From: Burkholderiales bacterium
GTDB lineage: Bacteria > Pseudomonadota > Gammaproteobacteria > Burkholderiales > Burkholderiaceae_C
Reading direction: 5' to 3'
DNA: 41,695 nucleotides
Assembly (NCBI GenBank): GCA_017307865.1
Contig: JAFKGE010000045.1
Span: 26,214 to 67,908, forward strand
This document shows positions 8,367-17,867 of this stretch, piece after piece (positions within the stretch are counted from its first letter, which is position 1; each line of letters begins with the position of its first letter). Below the pieces are notes generated by a model. It was given only the letters and a program-made list of their open reading frames with translations. It had not been told where the DNA came from and searched no databases. A program made the position numbers and the translations under genes.

Positions 8367-10196
8367 CTACTTCTTGCCCAGCGAGTCCTGGATCGCCTTC
8401 ATCGGGTCGATCTCCTCACCCACGGGCCCCTGGCTGGTGTCGGACGGCACCGTGGCGGGGGCCGGAGCCGCAGCCCCGGGCTTGCTGGCGGCCGCGCCGG
8501 GCGGGGTCAGGCCCTCGGGCAGACTGTTGAAGTCCGAGCCCTCGTTCTGATTCAGCTGCTCCATCATCTGCTCGCCCACCGCCTTCATGTCGACCTTGAC
8601 CTTCTTGTCCAGGTTGCCCGTCACCAGGCCCGGGAAGGCGATCAGCACGGCCACCATGGTCAGCTGCAGCAGCAGGAAGGGGATGGCGCCCTTGTAGATC
8701 TGCATGGTGGTCACCGGTGCCATGGTCTTGCCGGTGACGTGGTCCACGTAGGGCTTCTCGGGCGCGACCGAGCGCAGGTAGAACAGCGCGAAGCCGAACG
8801 GCGGGTGCAGGAACGAGGTCTGCATGTTGACCGCCAGCAGCACGCCGAACCAGATCAGGTCGATGCCCATCTTGTCGGCGATGGGCGCCAGCACCGGCAC
8901 CACGATGAAGGACAGCTCGAAGAAGTCCAGGAAGAACGCCAGGAAGAAGATCAGCACGTTCACGAAGATCAGGAAGCCCACCTCGCCGCCCGGCAGCTTG
9001 GTCAGCAGGTGCTCCACCCACACCGGCCCGTCGGCGGCCTGGAACACCATGCTGAAGACGGTGGCGCCGACCAGGATGAACATCACGAAGGACGCGAGCT
9101 TGGTGGTGGTGTCCAGCGCCTGGCGCAACAGCGACCAGGAGAGGCGCTTGCGCATCGTGGCCATGATGAGCGCGCCCATGGCGCCCATGGCGCCGCCCTC
9201 GGTGGGGGTGGCCACGCCCAGGAAGATGGTGCCCAGCACCAGGAAGATCAGCAGCAGCGGCGGGATCAGCACGAAGGTCACGCGTTCGGCCAGCTTGGAC
9301 AGCAGGCCCAGGTGCGTCACGCGGTTGATGACCGCGATCAGCCAGGCGACGAAGGTGCCGCCGCACATGGCCACGACGATGCGCTCGTCGGTCGGCACGA
9401 AGGTGACCACTTCGCCCTGCCACCAGGTGTGGACGGCCTCCATGTTCTTGCCCAGCACCACGCCCACGATGACGGACAGCAGGGCGAGCAGGGCGAGCGA
9501 GCGATAGCCGGAGTGTCCGTTGGGCTCGCGGAACGCGCGCGCCTCGGGCGGCAGCGCCGGCACCATCTTGGGCTTGAAGACGGCCAGCGCCACGATGAAC
9601 AGGATGTACAGACCCATCAGCATGAAGCCGGGAATGAACGCGCCCTTGTACATGTCGCCCACGCTCTTGCCCATCTGGTCGGACAGCACGATCAGCACCA
9701 GCGAGGGCGGGATGATCTGCGCCAGCGTGCCCGAGGTGGCGATCACGCCGCTGGCCAGGCTGCGGCTGTAGCCGTAGCGCAGCATGATGGGCATGGAGAT
9801 CAGCCCCATCGAGATCACCGAGGCGGCAACGACGCCGGTGGTGGCCGCCAGCATGGCGCCCACCAGCACCACCGCCAGCGCCACGCCGCCGCGCAGCGGG
9901 CCGAACACCTGGCCCACCGTTTCCAGCAGGTCTTCGGCCATGCCGCTGCGCTCCAGGATCAGGCCCATCAGCGTGAAGAAGGGCACGGCCAGCAGCGTCT
10001 CGTTGGCCATGATGCCGATCAGGCGCAGCGGCAGCACCGACAGGATGGCGGTGGGGAAGATGTCGAGCCAGACCCCGAGCAGGCCGAAGAACATGCCGGC
10101 GGCGCCCAGCGAGAAGGCGACCGGAAAACCCAGGATCAGAAAGCAGATCAGCCCGATGAACATGATCGGGGCGAAGTTGGCGGTGATGAAGCTCAT
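8367..10196 (-). CDS. TRAP transporter large permease (DctM family), long form
   Basis: Integral membrane subunit that carries out sodium- or proton-coupled solute uptake with the binding protein and DctQ subunit. At 609 residues it is much longer than the usual 425-440. The N-terminal part is standard (MGLILERSGMAEDLLETVGQVFGPLRGG, ATTGVVAASVISMG, SGTLAQIIPPS). The middle carries additional hydrophobic segments and a loop (about 240-300), as in the long DctM branch. GVATPTEGGAMGAMGAL and FLDFFELSFIVVPVLAPI follow, and the last 90 residues are a hydrophilic alanine/proline-rich tail rather than membrane sequence. GGAGA precedes ATG 10196. The gene follows dctQ after 21 bases, and both converge on the dctP-type gene at 7185. 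Confidence 0.93.
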   Translation of the reverse strand: MSFITANFAPIMFIGLICFLILGFPVAFSLGAAGMFFGLLGVWLDIFPTAILSVLPLRLIGIMANETLLAVPFFTLMGLILERSGMAEDLLETVGQVFGPLRGGVALAVVLVGAMLAATTGVVAASVISMGLISMPIMLRYGYSRSLASGVIATSGTLAQIIPPSLVLIVLSDQMGKSVGDMYKGAFIPGFMLMGLYILFIVALAVFKPKMVPALPPEARAFREPNGHSGYRSLALLALLSVIVGVVLGKNMEAVHTWWQGEVVTFVPTDERIVVAMCGGTFVAWLIAVINRVTHLGLLSKLAERVTFVLIPPLLLIFLVLGTIFLGVATPTEGGAMGAMGALIMATMRKRLSWSLLRQALDTTTKLASFVMFILVGATVFSMVFQAADGPVWVEHLLTKLPGGEVGFLIFVNVLIFFLAFFLDFFELSFIVVPVLAPIADKMGIDLIWFGVLLAVNMQTSFLHPPFGFALFYLRSVAPEKPYVDHVTGKTMAPVTTMQIYKGAIPFLLLQLTMVAVLIAFPGLVTGNLDKKVKVDMKAVGEQMMEQLNQNEGSDFNSLPEGLTPPGAAASKPGAAAPAPATVPSDTSQGPVGEEIDPMKAIQDSLGKK

Positions 10197-10217
10197 GACG
10201 TGCGGTCTCCGGCGCGG

Positions 10218-10829
10218 TCAGCGGGCCTGCGCGGGGGCAGCGGTCTTGGACGATTCGGCGGCGCGCAGCGCCTCGATCAGGGCTTGCTCGCCACTGGGTT
10301 CATCGGCCTTGATCGTGGGGTCGGGCCCCTTGCCGGCCACGAAGGCCAGGCACTTGATCAGCTCCGACCAGCCCTGCAGCAGCAGCAGGGTGAAGCCCAC
10401 CGGCAGCGCCAGCCACACCGGCCAGCGGATCAGCCCGCCCGGGTTGCCCGACATCTCGCCCGACTCGTACATCTGGATCGTCAGCGGCACGGTGTAGTAC
10501 AGCACGATGATGCACAGCGGAGTGAGGAAGAAGATCAGGCCGATGATCTCGATCGCCAGCTGCACCTTCTTGGGCAGGTGGCTGTTGAGCACGTCGATGC
10601 GCACGTGCTCGCGCTTGAGCAGCGTGTAGCCGGCGGCCACCAGGAACGACCACGCGAACAGGTACCACTGCACCTCGAGATAGCCGTTGGAGCTGTAGTT
10701 GAACAGCTTGCGCACGACGGCGTTGAGGGCACTGATGACGGTGGCGCCAAAAATCAGCCAGATGGCATATTTGCCGACGAAGGCATTGAGCCGGTCGATG
10801 GCTCGGGACAGTTTCAGCAGGGCTTGCAT
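10218..10829 (-). CDS. TRAP transporter small permease (DctQ family)
   Basis: Four-helix membrane subunit that helps dock the binding protein on the DctM channel. The product is 203 residues. Hydrophobic segments lie near residues 22-45 (AIWLIFGATVISALNAVVRK), 53-72 (QWYLFAWSFLVAAGYTLL), 91-115 (AIEIIGLIFFLTPLCIIVLYY) and 134-155. KREHVRIDVL, typical of DctQ, follows the second helix. The C-terminal 40 residues are hydrophilic. ATG 10829 is preceded by GGAGAT; a slightly longer frame to 10868 lacks a site. It is the first gene of the dctQM pair, whose promoter should lie in 10830-11046. Confidence 0.92.
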   Translation of the reverse strand: MQALLKLSRAIDRLNAFVGKYAIWLIFGATVISALNAVVRKLFNYSSNGYLEVQWYLFAWSFLVAAGYTLLKREHVRIDVLNSHLPKKVQLAIEIIGLIFFLTPLCIIVLYYTVPLTIQMYESGEMSGNPGGLIRWPVWLALPVGFTLLLLQGWSELIKCLAFVAGKGPDPTIKADEPSGEQALIEALRAAESSKTAAPAQAR

Positions 10830-10933
10830 CGGGATCTCCGTGGACGGGGGCGCGCGTGCGGTTGGCACGCGCTCGGCACGTCGGCGGGCCGGTCAGGCGC
10901 CACCGTGTGCAGGCTCAGGGCCGGCGGTTGCCG

Positions 10934-10968
10934 ATTGTAAATAGCTGCCTGCGGGATTCCGACGCAGG
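10934..10968 (-). promoter_or_regulatory. Candidate dctQM control region: -10-like box and dyad
   Basis: On the minus strand TACAAT (10939-10934) resembles a -10 box. Just upstream is the perfect inverted repeat CCTGCG-N9-CGCAGG (10948-10968), positioned where a regulator would cover the -35 region. No good -35 hexamer is seen. The adjoining AATAGCTGCCTGCG also resembles one arm of the dispersed repeat, so a decayed repeat copy is an alternative reading. The rest of the 217-base gap 10830-11046 shows nothing else. Confidence 0.3.
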
Positions 10969-11046
10969 TATACCCGGTGTGGCTGGGCGGGGCGGCCGGG
11001 CGCTCTACTGGACGGACGGCCGCGTTCGATCGGCGCCTGGACCCGC

Positions 11047-12219
11047 TCAATCCAGCACCGCCACCCCCTTGATCTGGGCAAACACCCGCTGGCCGGGGCG
11101 CAGGCCCAGCTGGGCGGCCGACTTGCGCGTGACGCGGGCGAGCAGGCGCGTGCCGGCGAGATCCAGCGCCACCAGCAGCTGGGCCGGGCCGTCGTCGGCC
11201 AGGTCCTGCACGGTGGCGGGCAGCACGTTCAGGATGCTGCTGTCGTGCGCGGGGCTGAGGGCCAGGCTGACGTCGCGCGCCAGCACGCGCACGCGCAGCG
11301 GCTGGCCGATGGCGCGCGGCGCCGAGCCGGGCGGCGGTACGCACAGCAGGGTGCCGCCGGCAAAGTCCAGCTGCAGCAGGTGATGCGTGCCGTCGACGGC
11401 GCCGACGTGGCCGTCGATGAGGGCGCCGGCGGCGTCGCCGTGGGTGCGGGCGATGTCCAGCTGGCCCAGCAGGGCGTGGGCCGGGCCCTGGGCGCGCACG
11501 CGCCCGCCGTCCAGCAGCAGCAGGTGGTCGGCCAGGCGCGCCACCTCGTCCAGCGCGTGGGTGACGTACAGCACCGGGATGCGCAGCTCGCGCGCCAGCC
11601 GCTCGAACCAGGGCAGCAGCTCGGCCTTGCGCGCGGCGTCCAGCGAGGCCAGCGGCTCGTCCATCAGCAGCAGGCGCGGGCTGGTGGCCAGCGCGCGGGC
11701 AATGGCCACGCGCTGGCGCTCGCCGCCCGACAGGCCGGCGGGCCGGCGCGCCAGCAGGTGGCCGATGCCCAGCAGCTCGATCGCCTGCTCCAGCGACACG
11801 CGCCGCTCGGCTGCCGGTACGCGGCGCTGGCCGAAGTCCAGGTTGCGCTGCACCGTCAGGTGCGGGAACAGGCTGGCGTCCTGAAACACCATGCCCAGCG
11901 GGCGGCGGTGGGTGGGCCGCCAGACGCCGGTGGCGTCGTCCTGCCACACCTGGGCGCCGACCGCGACGTGGCCGGCGGCCGGCCGCGTCAGCCCGGCGAC
12001 GCAGCGCAGCAGCGTGGTCTTGCCGCAGCCCGAGGGGCCGAAGATGGCGCTGACGCCCTGGCCGGGCAGGCGCACGTCCACCTCCAGGCTGAAGCCGGTG
12101 GCGTGGCGCAGGGCCACGCGCAGCGCCACGCCGGCATCGATTTTTGAATCAAATCGGCCTGCAGCGCCCACTGAATCTGCGCCAGCAGCTCCTGAAGTGA
12201 TAGTATTTGGCGGGCTCAT
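11047..12219 (-). CDS. modC: Molybdate ABC transporter ATP-binding protein
   Basis: ATPase that powers molybdate import through ModB. The 390-residue protein has Walker [10 protein letters not shown], signature [15 protein letters not shown], Walker B LLLMDEP, the switch histidine in [14 protein letters not shown], and a C-terminal Mop/TOBE domain ([14 protein letters not shown] to [10 protein letters not shown]) that senses oxyanion. The start codon overlaps the modB stop (ATGA), so the two are coupled. The first 30 residues are not ordinary ModC sequence: residues about 4-27 are encoded by dispersed repeat copy B (12140-12210), and family-like sequence begins near residue 31 ([19 protein letters not shown]). 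No better internal start is evident, so the extension is probably translated. Confidence 0.95.
   Translation of the reverse strand: MSPPNTITSGAAGADSVGAAGRFDSKIDAGVALRVALRHATGFSLEVDVRLPGQGVSAIFGPSGCGKTTLLRCVAGLTRPAAGHVAVGAQVWQDDATGVWRPTHRRPLGMVFQDASLFPHLTVQRNLDFGQRRVPAAERRVSLEQAIELLGIGHLLARRPAGLSGGERQRVAIARALATSPRLLLMDEPLASLDAARKAELLPWFERLARELRIPVLYVTHALDEVARLADHLLLLDGGRVRAQGPAHALLGQLDIARTHGDAAGALIDGHVGAVDGTHHLLQLDFAGGTLLCVPPPGSAPRAIGQPLRVRVLARDVSLALSPAHDSSILNVLPATVQDLADDGPAQLLVALDLAGTRLLARVTRKSAAQLGLRPGQRVFAQIKGVAVLD
12140..12210 (+). repeat. Dispersed intergenic repeat, copy B, inside the 5' end of modC
   Basis: The plus strand carries TTTTTGAATCAAATCGGCCT, the left arm of the family, then GCAGCGCCCA, CAGCAGCTCCTGAAG and TGATAGTATTTGG. 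The centre is less palindromic than copy C. It lies wholly within the modC reading frame, antisense to it, and keeps that frame open. Confidence 0.8.
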
Positions 12220-12890
12220 GTGGGCTGGTGGCGCGTCTGCGTCAGGTGCAGCACCAGCAGCACCGCGAAGCTGAAGGCCAGCATGCCGCCGGCCAGCCAG
12301 TGCGCCTGCGCGTAGTCCAGCGCCTCGACCTGGTCGTAGATCAGCACCGACACCGTGCGCGTCTGCCCCGGGATGTTGCCGCCAATCATCAGCACCACGC
12401 CGAACTCGCCCAGCGTGTGCGCAAAGCCCATCACCGCGCCGGTGACGTAGCCGGGCCGCGCCAGCGGCAGCGCCACGCTCCAGAAGGCGTCCAGCGGGCT
12501 GGCGCGCAGCGTGGCGGCGGCCTCCAGCGGGCGCTCGCCCAGGCTCTCGAAGGCGTTGACCAGCGGCTGCACCACGAAGGGCAGCGAGTAGATCAGCGAG
12601 CCCAGCAGCAGGCCCCAGAAGGTGAAGGCCAGCGTGCCCCAGCCCAGCGCCTGCGTCAGTCGGCCCAGCGGCCCCTGGGCGCCCAGCGCCACCAGCAGGT
12701 AAAAGCCCAGCACCGAGGGCGGCAGCACCAGCGGCAGCGACACCAGCGCGCGCACCGGCGGACGCCAGCGCGAGCGCCCGCGCGCCAGCCACCAGGCCAG
12801 CGGCGTGCCCAGCACCAGCAGCACCAGCGTGGTGAGCAGCGCCAGCTCGATCGTCAGGCGGATGGCGGCCAGGCTGTTGGCGTCGAGCAT
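12216..12890 (-). CDS. modB: Molybdate ABC transporter permease
   Basis: Inner-membrane channel subunit of the molybdate importer; two copies pair with two ModC. The 224-residue product has about five membrane helices and the conserved ABC-permease EAA loop ([25 protein letters not shown]). The segment [21 protein letters not shown] is diagnostic for ModB. The length is typical. It lies between modA and modC, with an ATGA overlap to modC and a 130-base gap from modA that is largely filled by repeat copy C. Confidence 0.96.
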   Translation of the reverse strand: MLDANSLAAIRLTIELALLTTLVLLVLGTPLAWWLARGRSRWRPPVRALVSLPLVLPPSVLGFYLLVALGAQGPLGRLTQALGWGTLAFTFWGLLLGSLIYSLPFVVQPLVNAFESLGERPLEAAATLRASPLDAFWSVALPLARPGYVTGAVMGFAHTLGEFGVVLMIGGNIPGQTRTVSVLIYDQVEALDYAQAHWLAGGMLAFSFAVLLVLHLTQTRHQPT

Positions 12891-12952
12891 GGGCCGATGG
12901 GTGTCAGGTGGCGGGTGGCATGGCGCTCACGCTGGGGGCTGGGCGCGAGCGA

Positions 12953-13012
12953 TTGAAAAATGATAGCTGGTCGCGCTTGTTGTGCAAGCGCTGGAGCCCA
13001 ATTTTGCCTTGA
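12953..13012 (-). repeat. Dispersed intergenic repeat, copy C, between modA and modB
   Basis: This is the clearest structural copy. On the plus strand TGATAGCTGG is followed by GCGCTTG-TTGTG-CAAGCGC (perfect 7-bp stem, 12973-12991) and then CCCAATTTTGCC, so it is in minus orientation relative to copies B, D and F. It sits inside the modABC transcript, where the hairpin could affect mRNA stability or relative ModA/ModB levels. There is no T-tract, so it is not a typical terminator. Confidence 0.82.
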
Positions 13013-13020
13013 TCCGGCGC

Positions 13021-13860
<840 letters not shown>

Positions 13861-13900
13861 CGCGCGTGGGCACGGCGCGTGGCCGCATCACAATGCGCGC

Positions 13901-14656
13901 ATGGCCCCACCTCGACTGTCCGCGCAAGCCCTGGGCGATGCCCAGGCCGACAAGCGCCTGGAGATCCTGCAGGCGGTGGGACGCCATGGTTCGATCTCGC
14001 AGGCCGCGCGCGTCGCGGGCGTGAGTTACAAGGCGGCCTGGCAGGCGCTGCACACCCTGACCAACCTGGCCGGCGAAGCCCTGGTCGACAGCAGCGTCGG
14101 CGGCGTGGGCGGGGGCGGCGCGCGCATCACGGCGGCGGGCGAGCGCCTGCTGCGCGCCGCGCAACTGCTGGAGGGCGCGCGCCGCGACGCGCTGGCGCGC
14201 ATCGACCAGCCGGCCGGCACGGCCGCCCTGGCGCCGCGCACCAGCATGCGCAACCACCTGCGCGCGCAGGTCATCGAGCTGGCGGGCCACGCACGCGATC
14301 CGATGCAACGGGTGCGGCTGCAGCTGGCGGGCGGCGGCGAGCTGGCCTCGCTCATCACGCGCGAGAGCGCCGAGTTGCTGGCGCTGGCACCGGGCCTGGC
14401 GCTGCTGGTGCTGACCAAGGCGACGGCGGTGCGCATCGCGCCGCTGGGCGACGCCGCCGCGCTGGCCGGCGAGAGCGCCTTGCCGGGACGCGTGGCGCAG
14501 TGCGCGCGTGGCGCCGAACTGGATGAAATCACGCTGGCGCTCGACGGCGGCCAGCGCCTGGTGGGCTTTGCGCGCCACCCGCATCGCCTGCGCAGCGGCA
14601 GTCGCGCCCAGGCCTGGATCGACGAGCGCACCGTGGTGCTGGCGCGTGCCGATTGA
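13901..14656 (+). CDS. modE: Molybdate-responsive transcriptional regulator
   Basis: DNA-binding regulator that represses molybdate uptake genes when molybdate is bound. The 251-residue length matches full-length ModE. The N-terminal winged helix (DKRLEILQAVGRHGSISQAARVAGVSYKAAWQAL, residues about 17-50) is a LysR-like HTH typical of ModE. It is followed by two Mop-type oxyanion-binding repeats: residues about 112-180 (SMRNHLRAQVIEL to LLVLTKATAVRIAP) and about 190-250 (ALPGRVAQCARGAELDEI to DERTVVLARAD). No strong ribosome site precedes ATG 13901. Its position back-to-back with modABC and the dyad at 13822-13844 support local autoregulation. The 143-base gap to the next gene shows no clear signal. 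Confidence 0.93.
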   Translation: MAPPRLSAQALGDAQADKRLEILQAVGRHGSISQAARVAGVSYKAAWQALHTLTNLAGEALVDSSVGGVGGGGARITAAGERLLRAAQLLEGARRDALARIDQPAGTAALAPRTSMRNHLRAQVIELAGHARDPMQRVRLQLAGGGELASLITRESAELLALAPGLALLVLTKATAVRIAPLGDAAALAGESALPGRVAQCARGAELDEITLALDGGQRLVGFARHPHRLRSGSRAQAWIDERTVVLARAD

Positions 14657-14799
14657 GCGCACGCATGGACGTGGGGCCACTCATCGATAAAACCATGAGC
14701 TTAGTAGCACTATGGACAGGAGAGTAGGCTGACCGCGCCTGAGTGATGCGCCATCAGGGCTGACGGCGAGCTCGACAAACAACGACAAAGGGGACGACC

Positions 14800-16011
14800 A
14801 TGCAGCTCAAGCGCTCGTTTTTGCTTTCCTCGTTTTTTGCGGCCGTGCTGGCCGCCGCGCCGGCCGCGTCGGCCTGGGCGCAGGACATCGTGCTCGGCGC
14901 CTCGGTGCAACTCACCGGGCCGGTGGCCAACACCGGACGCTACTACCGCGACGCCTACGAGATGGCCATCGACAAAATCAATGCCGAAGGCGGCGTCAAG
15001 GTCGACGGCAAGTCGCACAAACTGGCGCTCAAGCTGTACGACAACCAGTCGGACGTGAACCTGTCGGTGCGCCAGTACACGCAACTGGTGACGCAGGACA
15101 AGGTGAACCTGCTCTTGGGCGGCTTTGCCAGCAACTTCCAGCTGGCCGACTCGGTGGTGTCCGAGAAATACAAGATCCCGATGGTGCAGGGCGGCGGCGC
15201 GTCTAACGAAATCTTCTCGCGCAACTTCAAGTACATCTTCGGCACGCTGGCGCCGGCCAGCGACTACTTCGGCAGCACCATCCAGATGATGAAGGCGCTG
15301 AAGGACCCGCCGAAGGCGGTGGCGCTGCTGTATGCCGACGATTCGTTCGACGTCTCGGTGGCCAAGGGTACGCGGCCCTTGCTGCAGAACGCCGGCTTCA
15401 ATTTGGCGATGGACGAGCGCTACAGCAGCAACACCAGCGACTTCAGCACGCTGCTGTCGCAGATCAAGTCCAAGAACGTCGACGCCGTGCTGGTGGCCGG
15501 CCACGAGACCGAGATCCTCAACTTCGTGCGCAACGCCAAGAGCCTGGCGATCGCGCCCAAGATGTATTCGTTCACCGTCGGCGTGCCCAGCGCGGACTTT
15601 CGCAAGGCGCTGGGCAAGGATGCCGACTATTCGTTCGGCATGACGGCCTGGCTGCCCGTGGCTTCGCTGAAGGACCGCTGGTTCGGCGATGCCGAGCAGT
15701 TCGCCAAGGCCTACAAGGCCAAGTACGGCTATGACCCGGACTACCACGCCGCCTCGGGCGCGGCCGACGTCGAGGCGCTGGTGATGGCCATTGAAAAAGC
15801 CAACAGCCTGGACCCGCAAAAGGTGCGTGACGCGCTGGCCGGCAGCGATTTCGAGAGTCTGTACGGCCCGATCAAGTTTGCCGCCAACGGGCAGATCAAC
15901 CTGCCGCAGCTGGTCATCCAGGTGCAGGGCGGCCAGGTGGCCGAGGTGTACAACGCCAAGGGTTTCGTGACGCCGCCCAAGTACCCCATGCCGGCCTGGA
16001 ACGCGCGCTGA
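14800..16011 (+). CDS. Branched-chain-amino-acid-type ABC transporter substrate-binding protein
   Basis: Periplasmic ligand-binding protein of the LivK/HAAT family. The 403-residue precursor has a signal peptide ending SAWAQD. The mature protein starts [33 protein letters not shown], the usual type-I periplasmic binding fold opening, with [15 protein letters not shown] and [17 protein letters not shown] lining the expected ligand cleft. AAAGGGGA precedes the ATG. Members of this family bind leucine-type amino acids, amides, urea or aromatic acids, so the ligand cannot be named. It is the first of five genes (binding protein, two permeases, two ATPases) that make one importer. Confidence 0.94.
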   Translation: MQLKRSFLLSSFFAAVLAAAPAASAWAQDIVLGASVQLTGPVANTGRYYRDAYEMAIDKINAEGGVKVDGKSHKLALKLYDNQSDVNLSVRQYTQLVTQDKVNLLLGGFASNFQLADSVVSEKYKIPMVQGGGASNEIFSRNFKYIFGTLAPASDYFGSTIQMMKALKDPPKAVALLYADDSFDVSVAKGTRPLLQNAGFNLAMDERYSSNTSDFSTLLSQIKSKNVDAVLVAGHETEILNFVRNAKSLAIAPKMYSFTVGVPSADFRKALGKDADYSFGMTAWLPVASLKDRWFGDAEQFAKAYKAKYGYDPDYHAASGAADVEALVMAIEKANSLDPQKVRDALAGSDFESLYGPIKFAANGQINLPQLVIQVQGGQVAEVYNAKGFVTPPKYPMPAWNAR

Positions 16012-16053
16012 TCCGACCCCACCGCTGAACGACGCCCGTAGGGAGCGGACGCC

Positions 16054-16917
16054 ATGGATCTGCTGGCGCAAGTCCTTGCCAACGGCATTTTGCTGGGCGG
16101 GCTCTATGCCGTGATGGCCCTGGGCCTGGCGCTGGTGTGGGGCGTGCTCAACATCGTCAACCTGGCGCACGGCTCCTTCATCATGCTGGGGGCGTACTGC
16201 TCCTGGCACCTGTTTCACTACCTGCACATCGACCCCTTCCTGGGGCTGCCGATCACGGCGGTGCTGATGTTCGTGCTGGGTTATGGCGTGCAGCGCGGCC
16301 TGCTCAACCTGATCGTGCGCGCGCCGATGTTCAACACCCTGCTGCTGACCTTCGGGCTGGACGTGGTGCTGACCTACCTGGCGCAGCTGGCGTTCTCGGC
16401 CGACTTTCGCGCCATCAACCCGACCTACGCCGGCAGCCAGGTGCACTGGGGGCCGATGGTGCTGCCGGTGGTGCGGCTGGGCGCCTTTGCCGTGGCGCTG
16501 GCGCTGACCTTCGGCATGTGGCTGTTTCTGCTGCACACGCGCCTGGGGCGGGCCATTCGCGCGACGGCGCAGAACCTGGTGGCGGCGCGCCTGCACGGGG
16601 TCGAGCCGCGCCACTTGTACGCGCTGACCTTCGCCATCGGCATCGCGCTGGCGGGCACGGCGGGTGGGCTGTACGGCACGGTGTCGCAGATCAATCCCTA
16701 CATCGGCGCCTCGCTCACGCTCAAATCCTTTGCCATCGCCATCATCGGCGGGCTGGACAACCCGCTGGGCGTGCTGGTGGGCGGCCTGTTTCTGGGCGTG
16801 GTCGAGGCACTGACCACCTTGTACGTCGGCCCCACCTTCGTCGACGTGGCCAGCTTCGGCATCCTGGCGCTGGTGCTGATCGTGCGGCCCACCGGCCTGC
16901 TGGGGAGAACCGCATGA
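16054..16917 (+). CDS. livH: Branched-chain-amino-acid-type ABC transporter permease (LivH family)
   Basis: First membrane subunit of the importer. The 287-residue product has about eight helices and the LivH signature GGLYAVMALGLALVWGVLNIVNLAHGSFIMLGAY near the N-terminus, plus RAIRATAQNLVAARLHGV in the cytoplasmic coupling loop and KSFAIAIIGGLDNPLGVLVGGLFLGVVE near the end. AGGGAG lies 12 bases before the ATG. It overlaps livM by the ATGA tetranucleotide. The gene symbol denotes the family, not a proven substrate. Confidence 0.95.
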   Translation: MDLLAQVLANGILLGGLYAVMALGLALVWGVLNIVNLAHGSFIMLGAYCSWHLFHYLHIDPFLGLPITAVLMFVLGYGVQRGLLNLIVRAPMFNTLLLTFGLDVVLTYLAQLAFSADFRAINPTYAGSQVHWGPMVLPVVRLGAFAVALALTFGMWLFLLHTRLGRAIRATAQNLVAARLHGVEPRHLYALTFAIGIALAGTAGGLYGTVSQINPYIGASLTLKSFAIAIIGGLDNPLGVLVGGLFLGVVEALTTLYVGPTFVDVASFGILALVLIVRPTGLLGRTA

Positions 16918-17867
16918 AGGCCTGGCAATGGATCGGTCTGGCCGTCGCGCTGGCGGTGCTGGCCAGCCTGCCCTGGTGGGGCTCGGACGTGATGGTGCAG
17001 TTCGGCATCAACGCGCTGCTGCTGGCGGTGCTGGCGCAGGGCTGGAACATCATCGGCGGCTACACCGGCTACGCCTCGTTCGGCAACTCGGTGTTCTACG
17101 GCCTGGGCAGCTACGGCGTGGCCATCGCCATGGTGCAGTGGCACCTGCCGTTCGCCGTTGGCCTGGCCTTTGGGGTGCTGCTGGCGGTGGTCTTCGCCCT
17201 GCTGCTGGGCGTGCCGGTGCTGCGCCTGCGCGGTCACTACTTCGCCATCGCCACGCTGGCGCTGGCGGGGGTGATGGCGGCCATCGTCTCCAACGTACCG
17301 CTGGCCGGGCAGAACATCGGCCTGGTGTTGCCGCCGCTCAACGACGACCGGCTGTTCTACGGCCTGGCGCTGGGGCTGATGCTGATCTCTACCGGCGTGG
17401 TGTGGTGGCTCACGCGCAGCCGCTTCGGCTTCGGCCTGATCGCCATCCGCGAGAACGAGGACGGCGCGGCGGTGATGGGCGTCAACACCACGCTCTACAA
17501 GGTGATGGCGTTCACGCTCTCGGGGGTGCTGAGCGCGCTGGCCGGCGGCATCCACGCCTACTGGATCACCTTTCTCGACCCCGAGAGCGCGTTCGACATC
17601 GGCCTGAACGTCAAGATGATCATCATGGCCGTGTTCGGCGGCGCGGGCACGGTGCTGGGGCCGGTCATCGGGGCTTTCACCCTGTCGGCGATCTCCGAAT
17701 GGCTGTCGAGCGAGGTCACCAGCATCGCCACGCTGTTCTTCGGTGTCGTCATCATCGCCGCCGTGGTGCTGATGCCGCACGGCCTGATGGACCTGGCGCG
17801 GCGCGCGCGCCTGGGCACGCTGACCTGGCGCTACCTGGGCGAGAACGTGCGGGCGAACAAGCTATGA
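16914..17867 (+). CDS. livM: Branched-chain-amino-acid-type ABC transporter permease (LivM family)
   Basis: Second membrane subunit, pairing with LivH. The 317-residue protein has about ten hydrophobic segments. Hallmarks are LAQGWNIIGGYTGYASFGNSVFYGLGSYG, LRLRGHYFAIATLALAGVM, RENEDGAAVMGVNTTLYKVMAFTLSG (coupling loop) and MIIMAVFGGAGTVLGPVIGAF. The start overlaps the livH stop (ATGA) and the stop overlaps the livG start in the same way, so the three are tightly coupled. Confidence 0.95.
   Translation: MKAWQWIGLAVALAVLASLPWWGSDVMVQFGINALLLAVLAQGWNIIGGYTGYASFGNSVFYGLGSYGVAIAMVQWHLPFAVGLAFGVLLAVVFALLLGVPVLRLRGHYFAIATLALAGVMAAIVSNVPLAGQNIGLVLPPLNDDRLFYGLALGLMLISTGVVWWLTRSRFGFGLIAIRENEDGAAVMGVNTTLYKVMAFTLSGVLSALAGGIHAYWITFLDPESAFDIGLNVKMIIMAVFGGAGTVLGPVIGAFTLSAISEWLSSEVTSIATLFFGVVIIAAVVLMPHGLMDLARRARLGTLTWRYLGENVRANKL

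Noticed and set aside
8346-10940. Open frame of 864 codons on the plus strand opposite dctM and dctQ
   Set aside because: It is the antisense shadow of the two TRAP permease genes, rich in His/Gln/Asp repeats that mirror hydrophobic codons on the other strand.
10936-10985. Possible seventh copy of the dispersed repeat (AATAGCTGCCTGCG)
   Set aside because: Only one arm and a short dyad match; the TTGAATCAAATTGGCCT arm is missing, so I list it only as a candidate control region.
12973-12991. Terminator between modA and modB
   Set aside because: The hairpin is part of repeat copy C and has no T-tract on the coding strand, so it is unlikely to end transcription.
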